This document shows, piece after piece, positions 14,938 to 21,175 of a DNA stretch of 23,779 nt (its first letter is position 1; each line of letters starts with the position of its first letter). Source of the DNA: an uncultured Acetatifactor sp. GTDB taxonomy: Bacteria > Bacillota > Clostridia > Lachnospirales > Lachnospiraceae. The position numbers were made by a program, and so were the translations under genes. The DNA is taken from positions 1 to 23,779 of the forward strand of contig CAJUFO010000070.1 of the NCBI GenBank assembly GCA_910585615.1, written 5' to 3'. The notes under the pieces are model-generated. The model did not search any database. It saw only the letters and a list, made by a program, of their open reading frames with translations, and had not been told where the DNA came from.

Positions 14938-17775
14938 ATGGTAAACGTGGTCATCGCGCTGGAGGGCTTTGGCATCTGCCTGACTTTTATCGCGCTGATT
15001 CTCCTACTCAACGGAGAGGGGGCCAGGGAACAGAAGTTCCTGATTTTCATTATGTGCGGAGCTCTGGTGCAGAATGTGGGCTATCTGCTGGAGCTGACCG
15101 CTCCCACGGTGGAGGCTGCCGTCACGGCGGTGACCGTGGAGAACGTGGGCTCTGCCTTCGTGCCGCTGTTCTATTGCTGGTTCACCTATCTCTATTGCAG
15201 CGCCACCCCGCCCAAGATACTTTTGCGGATTCTGGCCGTTGCCAATTTCCTTGTGCTGCCCACGGTGTTCTTTAACTGGCACGGCCTTTTCTACAGAGAG
15301 GTCAGATGGCTGACGGCCGCGGACGGGTTCCACTATGTCAGTATCACCTACGGCCCGCTGTACACGCTTTTTATGTTCACCCGCATCATCATTCCCTATG
15401 GGCTGTGCATATTCACTCTGGCCCGGGCCATCCATGTGCGCTCGGACCGGCAGGTGAACCGCCAGTACTGGACGATTCTGGGGATTTCCACCCTGCCGGT
15501 GATCGTGCTGGCGGGCTATGTGTTCAAACTGGTGAAGGTGTTCGACTTCACGCCCATGACCATGGCCATCTCCATGGCCATGGTAGTCATCGTGGTGTGG
15601 AGCAGGCGTGATTATGATTTCCGCCATCTTGCGGCGGAAAAGGTGCTGGAGAACCTGGGGGACGGGGTAATCGCCCTGGACGACCATGACCGGCTGGTGA
15701 GCTACAACAGGGCCGCCGCGGATATCTTCACCTGTCTGCCCGCCCACAAGCTGGGAGAGAACATCAGGGTACTGGAAGAATTCAGGGAGGAAATGCTCAA
15801 TGAGGACATCCCCCAGAGCTTCTCCATCAACGGCCAGCATTACGAGAGCCACAGCAAGAAGATCATAGACAAGAACGGCAGAAAGCAGGGCTGCGTCATA
15901 CTGATACTGGATATGACCGACATCAAGGCCTATATCAATGAAATCAAGCGGGTGCGCCAGCAGGCGGAGAAGGCCAGCATCGCCAAAAGCGAATTCCTGG
16001 CCAATATGTCCCACGAGATACGCACCCCCATGAATGCCATCATCGGATTGAACGATATCATCATGGAGGAGTGCGCGGACACCCAGATTTACGGCTATGC
16101 CAAGAACGTGCAGTCCGCCGCCAGGAACCTGCTGGCCATCATCAACGACATTCTGGATCTGTCCAAGGTGGAGGCGGGCAAAATGGAGCTGTTGCCCACG
16201 GATTACTACATAAAGGTAGTGGCGGATGAAGTCGTGGGCATGATGGACATGGTCGCTTCCCAGCACGGGCTGATCATGAAGTACGAGATGGACGACAGCA
16301 TTCCCTGCGGCTATAGGGGCGACCAGGGGCGGATCAAGCAGGTTTTGATCAATATCCTCAGCAATGCCATCAAATTCACCAAGAAAGGGTATGTGCGCAT
16401 CGGCATCACGGGCAAGCCCGGTGAGAAGGCGGATGAGGAGCTGCTCACTTTCCGGGTGGAGGATACGGGCTGCGGCATCCGGGAGGAAGACCTGGGCAAG
16501 ATATTCGAGGACTTCCGGCAGGTGGATTCCAAGCGCAACCGGAGCGTGGAGGGCACCGGGCTGGGCCTGGCCATCGTGAAGCAGCTGGTGGAGCTCATGG
16601 ACGGCACCATTCAGGTGGACAGCACTTACGGCAAGGGGACCCTGGTCACCATCACCATCCTCCAGAAGATAACGGACAGCAGCCCCGTCTCCGAGATGCC
16701 GGAGATTTCTCAGACAGAGCAGGGCGTGGGGGAAAACTTCAAGGCGCCGGGCATCAAGGTGCTCATAGTGGACGACAATGTGATCAACCGTAAGGTGGCC
16801 AGAGGATTCCTGAAAAGCTACGAATTCGATCTGACAGAGGCGGAGAGCGGGCCGGAGGCCATCGAGCTGGTGCGGGACAATCGGTATGACATCATCTTCA
16901 TGGACCATATGATGCCCATGATGGACGGCATAGAGGCTACGGAGATCATTCGCAGGGACTGTGGGGAGAACGGCACCGCCCCCGCCGTGATTGCGCTGAC
17001 CGCCAACGCCATGGAGGGCATGCGGGAGCAGTTTTTGAGCAACGGCTTCCAGGATTTCATCGCCAAGCCCCTGGACAGGAAGGAGCTGAACCAGCTATTG
17101 CTGCGCTGGGTGCCGGAGAAGTACAGGCAGACAGAGACGGAAGGAAACGGGGCGGAGGAGCAGTGGAATCCAGAGTCCATCCGCATCGAGGGATTGGACA
17201 TGAAGGCCGCCATGCAGTTTTTTTCCGGTGTGGAGGAGGAATTCCTGGATCTGCTGGAGCTTTACCGTATGGACGGGAAGCGCAAGACCGAACTGCTGCG
17301 CCAGCTTGTGGACTCCGATGTCCAGCGCTACCAGATAGAAGTGCACGGCCTTAAGAGCGCCTCCGCCAATATCGGCGCCATGGATCTCTCTGCCATGGCC
17401 AGAGCCCAGGAGAACGCCGCCGCCAAAGGGGACAGCGCCTTTATCGCCCGGGAATTTCCCGCGCTGTTGAAGGCCTACGAATCGCTCCTGCAGAATATAG
17501 GATCCTTCCTGGAACAGAGAAGACGGAATGATGATACAGAGGCCGCTAAGCTTCCCGCCCTGACTGCGCAGGAACTGAAGGAGCAGGTGGGCACGGCGCT
17601 GGACCAGCTGGAGCATTTCCGTTCCAGGGAATGTGCGGACGGTGTGGAGGAAATCCTGCGCCATGAACTGCCGGAGGATATGAAGGAGCGTCTGCTGCAG
17701 ATACAGGAGCAGCTTAAGCTGTATGAGGATGACAATGCCGAGGAGCTGTTACGTCAGCTTCTGGCCATATTTTAA
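14938..17775 (+). CDS. 7TM-PAS hybrid sensor histidine kinase with receiver and HPt
   Basis: This 945-residue kinase opens with seven hydrophobic segments (residues 1-224), resembling the histidine-kinase N-terminal 7TM region. A PAS domain follows (about 235-345; ENLGDGVIALDDHDRLVSYN). HisKA has H359 (NMSHEIRTPMN). The HATPase domain shows NILSNAIKFTKKG, DTGCGI and GTGLGLAIVKQ. The receiver has VDDNVINRKVA near 610 and D656 (FMDHMMPMMDG). The HPt domain carries H803 (EVHGLKSASANIG). About 70 residues of helical, Glu/Leu-rich sequence follow HPt. ATG 14938 is chosen because GAGGGGG (14925-14931) lies six bases upstream; ATG 14908 is an in-frame alternative. It is likely a phosphate donor for the receiver genes just downstream. 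Confidence 0.88.
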   Translation: MVNVVIALEGFGICLTFIALILLLNGEGAREQKFLIFIMCGALVQNVGYLLELTAPTVEAAVTAVTVENVGSAFVPLFYCWFTYLYCSATPPKILLRILAVANFLVLPTVFFNWHGLFYREVRWLTAADGFHYVSITYGPLYTLFMFTRIIIPYGLCIFTLARAIHVRSDRQVNRQYWTILGISTLPVIVLAGYVFKLVKVFDFTPMTMAISMAMVVIVVWSRRDYDFRHLAAEKVLENLGDGVIALDDHDRLVSYNRAAADIFTCLPAHKLGENIRVLEEFREEMLNEDIPQSFSINGQHYESHSKKIIDKNGRKQGCVILILDMTDIKAYINEIKRVRQQAEKASIAKSEFLANMSHEIRTPMNAIIGLNDIIMEECADTQIYGYAKNVQSAARNLLAIINDILDLSKVEAGKMELLPTDYYIKVVADEVVGMMDMVASQHGLIMKYEMDDSIPCGYRGDQGRIKQVLINILSNAIKFTKKGYVRIGITGKPGEKADEELLTFRVEDTGCGIREEDLGKIFEDFRQVDSKRNRSVEGTGLGLAIVKQLVELMDGTIQVDSTYGKGTLVTITILQKITDSSPVSEMPEISQTEQGVGENFKAPGIKVLIVDDNVINRKVARGFLKSYEFDLTEAESGPEAIELVRDNRYDIIFMDHMMPMMDGIEATEIIRRDCGENGTAPAVIALTANAMEGMREQFLSNGFQDFIAKPLDRKELNQLLLRWVPEKYRQTETEGNGAEEQWNPESIRIEGLDMKAAMQFFSGVEEEFLDLLELYRMDGKRKTELLRQLVDSDVQRYQIEVHGLKSASANIGAMDLSAMARAQENAAAKGDSAFIAREFPALLKAYESLLQNIGSFLEQRRRNDDTEAAKLPALTAQELKEQVGTALDQLEHFRSRECADGVEEILRHELPEDMKERLLQIQEQLKLYEDDNAEELLRQLLAIF

Positions 17776-17792
17776 AAGGAGGAAGAGCGCAA

Positions 17793-18194
17793 ATGACCCA
17801 AACAGGAGACGGATACGGCAAAAAACGTATCTTGGTAGTGGATGACGCAGCGATCATCTTATCGAGGATTTGGGATGCCCTGCGGAACGATTACGAGGTG
17901 ACGATGGTGAATTCCGGTATACGCGCCTTGAAATATCTGGAACAGGAGAACACTGACCTGATTCTGCTGGACATCCGGATGCCCCTCAAGGACGGTATTC
18001 AGACGCTGCGGGAGATCCGCGCCATGAAAGACAGGAAAGACATCCCTGTAATCATGCTTACGGGCGTGGAGGATTCCCACTCCGTCCTGGAGAGCGCGAA
18101 GCTGGGAATCTGTGACTATATACTGAAGCCTTTCCATGAGGATGACCTGCGGAACCGGATCCAGCGGGCGCTGGAGCAGGACGGAAGGGTTTAG
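17793..18194 (+). CDS. Stand-alone response regulator receiver protein
   Basis: This 133-residue single receiver domain has a ten-residue N-terminal lead. Its acidic pair is in VVDDAAI (16-22), the phospho-acceptor is D60 (LLDIRMPLKDG), the switch Thr is in IMLTG and the conserved lysine is in LKPF. There is no output domain. AAGGAGG (17776-17782) lies ten bases upstream, and the gene begins 17 bases after the 7TM hybrid kinase, so the two are probably co-transcribed. It should receive phosphate from an HPt or kinase of the cluster and pass it on or signal by contact. It resembles the receiver at 9003 more than the CheY-like one at 18734. Confidence 0.9.
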   Translation: MTQTGDGYGKKRILVVDDAAIILSRIWDALRNDYEVTMVNSGIRALKYLEQENTDLILLDIRMPLKDGIQTLREIRAMKDRKDIPVIMLTGVEDSHSVLESAKLGICDYILKPFHEDDLRNRIQRALEQDGRV

Positions 18195-18226
18195 GGCAAG
18201 TGTTTCGTGGGAGAAAGGATTGAGCT

Positions 18227-18715
18227 ATGAACAGCACGCTGACACAGGAAGAACTTGAACGGATATTGAACCAGGCGGTCCAGGACGTGACGGAGCGTAC
18301 TGCAGGTGTGCGCCTGCACCAGGAAGACATGCCGCCGGGGGAGGATATGTGCACGGTACAGATCACCTTTGACAAAGGCTTCCATACCAGCCTGACCCTC
18401 TGTGCGGATACCAGTCTGCTGTACCGTATGGCCTGCAACTCGTTCCATGAGGAAATGCTGGAGCCCGAAGACCTGGAAGAGTTCAGCAAGGAATATTTCA
18501 ATGTGCTGTGCGGCAGGATAGCAGGAGCCATGTTCCAGGCGACGCAGGTTCCGGCGCATTTCAATCCGCCGGCGTTCTACCGCGGGCGCTTTGAGCCGGA
18601 GGGAAGGGAGGTTCAGTTCGTCCTTACTTATTCCAATGAGTACAACGAGGGGGCGCAGCTGATCCACCATGTGCCCTGTGCGCAGCAGGACGAGGACGCC
18701 GGGGACATAAGCTGA
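18227..18715 (+). CDS. CheX-like CheY-P phosphatase domain protein
   Basis: This 162-residue protein has the CheC/CheX/FliY-type layout: a helix carrying the active-site motif E-x2-N, seen at E89-N92 in SKEYFNVLCGRIAGAMF, with a short glycine turn after it. Beta-strand-like segments lie on both sides (MCTVQITFDKG, EVQFVLTYS). CheX proteins remove phosphate from receiver domains, using the Glu and Asn of this motif. The gene lies between two stand-alone receiver genes, so either or both are natural substrates. AAAGGA (18214-18219) precedes the start. Sequence similarity outside the motif is modest, so an inactive CheX-like adaptor remains possible. No flagellar or chemoreceptor gene is in the window. 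Confidence 0.75.
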   Translation: MNSTLTQEELERILNQAVQDVTERTAGVRLHQEDMPPGEDMCTVQITFDKGFHTSLTLCADTSLLYRMACNSFHEEMLEPEDLEEFSKEYFNVLCGRIAGAMFQATQVPAHFNPPAFYRGRFEPEGREVQFVLTYSNEYNEGAQLIHHVPCAQQDEDAGDIS

Positions 18716-18733
18716 CAGAAGGGAGCATGTGAG

Positions 18734-19096
18734 ATGAAGAGACGTGTCATGATAGTAGACGATTCCCGGCTGGTCAGGGTGCAGCTAGAAGATGCCCTGG
18801 CGGGCACGGATTACGAGGTGGCGGCATACTGCCGCAGCGGGGAGGATGCCATCGCCCGGTACGCCGAAGTGGCGCCGGATCTGGTGACTATGGATATCAT
18901 CATGCAGGGGATGGACGGCATAGACGCTGCCGAGATCATCCTGAAGGAGCATCCGGACGCAAGGATCGTGATGGTTTCCTCCCTGGCCTATGAGGACACC
19001 TTTGAGCGGGCCAGGAAAATCGGCGCCAGAGGGTTCGTGGACAAGCCGTTCTACCAGGAGCAGCTGTTAAAGGTGTTCGAGGAGGCCCTTGCCTGA
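18734..19096 (+). CDS. CheY-like stand-alone receiver protein
   Basis: This 120-residue single receiver has IVDDSRLVR (7-15), phospho-acceptor D54 (TMDIIMQGMDG), the switch residue in MVSSLAYE and the lysine in VDKPF. The VDDSRxxR start and MDI-x-MPGMDG-like loop are CheY-like, as is the SS in place of LTA. It would act through a binding partner, not DNA. It lies 18 bases after the CheX-like gene, whose product is the likely phosphatase. It is the last gene of the signalling cluster; the next gene is on the opposite strand. Confidence 0.9.
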   Translation: MKRRVMIVDDSRLVRVQLEDALAGTDYEVAAYCRSGEDAIARYAEVAPDLVTMDIIMQGMDGIDAAEIILKEHPDARIVMVSSLAYEDTFERARKIGARGFVDKPFYQEQLLKVFEEALA

Positions 19097-19139
19097 TTCT
19101 TCCTGCCGGATGAAAACCATGCAGAACGACAAAATACGA

Positions 19140-19186
19140 CATAATTCCGGGCAGTGCCCCGCGCGTTGACATGCCCTGGAATTATG
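19140..19186. repeat. Long inverted repeat between convergent genes
   Basis: CATAATTCCGGGCA (19140-19153) pairs with TGCCC-T-GGAATTATG (19172-19186), a 14-bp stem with one bulged T and an 18-base loop. It separates the receiver gene from the oppositely oriented small gene. Neither side has a clear T-tract, so it may be a bidirectional terminator of unusual form or a protein-binding or transposition remnant. Confidence 0.5.
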
Positions 19187-19220
19187 CCGCAGATATGGCA
19201 GATATGGAGAGGCCCCGCGC

Positions 19221-19505
19221 TCAGCGGAACAGAAGCGGGGAGCCGCCATCGAAGCCATTGTTGATGTCCCGGAGGCTGTCCTTGAGCTTCTCGTTTGTGG
19301 CGCAGGAGGCCTCGCTCTGGAGGTCCATGTACAGGATGAACACATCCTCCAGGCTCATGCCCTTTTCAGCGGCGATTTCCTCCATCACGGGCCGCAGCTG
19401 TTCCAGTTGGACGGACACCGGCACTTTCTGTGGGTCGATCTCGCCCAGGGTATTTTCCGCGTATGCGTTGATGCGCTCCAGCATTTTTCTGTTTTCGTCA
19501 GTCAT
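19221..19505 (-). CDS. Conserved-looking small protein of unknown function
   Basis: I do not recognise this 94-residue protein. It is acidic, soluble and mostly helical by composition, with no signal peptide or membrane segment. Visible segments are MTDENRKMLERINAYAEN at the start, LRPVMEEIAAEKGMSLEDVFILYMDLQSEAS in the middle, and a Gly/Asn-rich end (NNGFDGGSPLLFR). It has a good promoter (TTAACA-17-TATACT on the minus strand) and a GAGGT ribosome site before ATG 19505, which supports a real gene. It is divergent from the DUF1015 gene and convergent with the CheY-like gene. Confidence 0.7.
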   Translation of the reverse strand: MTDENRKMLERINAYAENTLGEIDPQKVPVSVQLEQLRPVMEEIAAEKGMSLEDVFILYMDLQSEASCATNEKLKDSLRDINNGFDGGSPLLFR

Positions 19506-19584
19506 TGGCTTACCTCATGTCTTTCTGTTCTTTTCTGATTTGTGGTTCGTCCGTTCTTCATCGTCTCACCCTTTCGCAATTTTC

Positions 19585-19635
19585 AAGTATAGTTTATCAC
19601 TAGATCCTTGTTAAGTACAGATATTTTTGGTAAAA
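19585..19635. promoter_or_regulatory. Divergent promoters with overlapping -35 boxes
   Basis: Minus strand: TTAACA (19608-19613), 17 bases, TATACT (19585-19590). Plus strand: TTGTTA (19607-19612), 17 bases, extended -10 TGGTAAAAT (hexamer 19630-19635). The two -35 hexamers share five bases, so one polymerase at a time should occupy this region. Confidence 0.65.
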
Positions 19636-19677
19636 TAAATTTATCTTTTATTTCGATAGAAAAGAGGAACGAAGACA

Positions 19678-21078
19678 ATGGCAGATATCAGACCGTTTTC
19701 CGCATACCGCCCGGCGCCGGGCATGGAGGGCAGGATAGCCGCATTGCCCTATGATGTGTACAACAGGGAGGAGGCCACGGCAGTGGTGGCCGCAAATCCC
19801 GACTCCTTCCTGGCCATAGACCGGGCGGAGACGGGCTTCGGCCCGGAGGTGGACACCTATGCGCCGCAGGTGTACGAAAGGGCGGCGGCTCTGCTGCGGG
19901 ACCAGATCGCCCAGGGGAAATTCGTCAGGGAGGACAGGCCCTGCTACTATCTCTACGAGCTGACCATGGACGGCAGGAGCCAGACCGGCATCGTGGCCTG
20001 CGCCTCCATCGACGACTACAGCGCCGGCATCATCAAAAAGCATGAGAACACCCGGGCGGACAAGGAACAGGACAGAATCCGCCATGTGGACGTGTGCGAC
20101 ATGCAGACAGGCCCCATTTTCCTGGCTTACCGCTCGGACGCGGTGCTTCGGGAAATCATCGGGGCAGTGAAGAAAAATCCTCCGGCCTGCGGCTTCGTCT
20201 CCGAGGACGGCATCGGACACCGGGTCTGGGTCATAATGGGAGAGGAGCATCCCATGGGAGAGGAGCATCCCATGGGAGAGGAGCATCCCATGGGAGAAGA
20301 GCATCCCATGGAGGAAGACGAGACGGAAGCGGGCAATGCGCTCCAGGGCATCCGGCAGCGGTTCGCCCGGATGGATGCCATATACATCGCGGACGGCCAT
20401 CACCGATGCGCCTCTGCCGTGAAGGTGGGGCTCATGCGGCGGCAGGCCCATCCGGACTATACAGGAGAGGAGGAGTTCAACTATTTCCTCTCGGTGCTGT
20501 TCCCGGACGAGGAGCTGCATATCCTGGATTACAATCGCATAGTATTCGACTTGAACGGTTATACGAAGGAGGGCTTCCTGGAGAAGATTTCCGAGGGCTT
20601 CCAGGTGGAGGAAGCGCCGGAGGCACCCTACCGTCCCAAAAGGAAGGGGCAGTACGGCATGTACCTGGACGGCGCATGGTACCGCCTGACGGCCAGGCCT
20701 CATATTTTATCTGAGGATGCCGTGGACGGACTGGACGTCTCTCTGCTCCAGGACCATCTGCTGGGCCCTGTCCTGGGCATCCTTGACCCGAAGACGGACA
20801 AGCGCATCGACTTCGTGGGCGGCATCCGCGGATTGAAGGAGCTGGAGCGCAGGGTGCAGGAGCGGCGGCAGCTGACTTCGGAGAAAGGATCTGGGGGAGA
20901 GGCCTTGCCCGCGGGACAGGGGACCGGGGCGGATATGGCGGTGGCGTTTTCCCTGTATCCCACATCCATGCAGGAGCTGTTCGCCGTGGCGGACGCGGGG
21001 AGGCTGATGCCGCCCAAGTCCACCTGGTTCGAGCCAAAGCTGCGCAGCGGACTGTTCCTGCACAGCCTGGAGGGATGA
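19678..21078 (+). CDS. DUF1015 family protein
   Basis: This 466-residue cytoplasmic protein carries the family marks IRPFSAYRP at the start, KKHENTRADKEQDR (about 120-133) and IADGHHRCASA (237-247), all rich in possible catalytic His, Glu and Asp. DUF1015 genes often lie near serine biosynthesis genes in Clostridia, and a relation to SerK-type serine kinases has been suggested; that is context knowledge, not shown here. Residues 187-210 are four tandem GEEHPM units from an exact 18-bp DNA repeat, inserted between the two conserved motifs. AGAGGAA lies just upstream of ATG 19678. It is followed 97 bases later by the branching enzyme gene, possibly in one transcript; that gap holds only a short AAATCAGAG direct repeat. 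Confidence 0.85.
   Translation: MADIRPFSAYRPAPGMEGRIAALPYDVYNREEATAVVAANPDSFLAIDRAETGFGPEVDTYAPQVYERAAALLRDQIAQGKFVREDRPCYYLYELTMDGRSQTGIVACASIDDYSAGIIKKHENTRADKEQDRIRHVDVCDMQTGPIFLAYRSDAVLREIIGAVKKNPPACGFVSEDGIGHRVWVIMGEEHPMGEEHPMGEEHPMGEEHPMEEDETEAGNALQGIRQRFARMDAIYIADGHHRCASAVKVGLMRRQAHPDYTGEEEFNYFLSVLFPDEELHILDYNRIVFDLNGYTKEGFLEKISEGFQVEEAPEAPYRPKRKGQYGMYLDGAWYRLTARPHILSEDAVDGLDVSLLQDHLLGPVLGILDPKTDKRIDFVGGIRGLKELERRVQERRQLTSEKGSGGEALPAGQGTGADMAVAFSLYPTSMQELFAVADAGRLMPPKSTWFEPKLRSGLFLHSLEG
20236..20307 (+). repeat. Four 18-bp tandem repeats within the DUF1015 gene
   Basis: The unit ATGGGAGAGGAGCATCCC occurs at 20236, 20254, 20272 and, with one change (GAA for GAG), at 20290. The unit is a multiple of three, so copy-number changes would keep the frame. 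Confidence 0.95.
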
Positions 21079-21175
21079 AGCGCTTCACCGAACATGGCAG
21101 GAAATCAGAGAAATCAGAGAACGAGAACGGTTTCATAGAACGATAAAAAGGCATCAAAGAAAGGAAACAGACGGC

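Noticed and set aside
15004..16908. Minus-strand open frame of 634 codons opposite the 7TM kinase
   Set aside because: It mirrors conserved kinase motifs on the plus strand, has an implausible His/Val/Asp-rich composition, and shows no domain of its own.
19166..19200. TTGACA in the loop of the 19140-19186 hairpin as a promoter
   Set aside because: No acceptable -10 follows at 16-18 bases, and the next plus-strand gene is about 480 bases away with its own promoter.
20236..20307. Possible CRISPR-like repeat array
   Set aside because: The 18-bp units are contiguous with no spacers and stay in the coding frame, so this is a tandem repeat.
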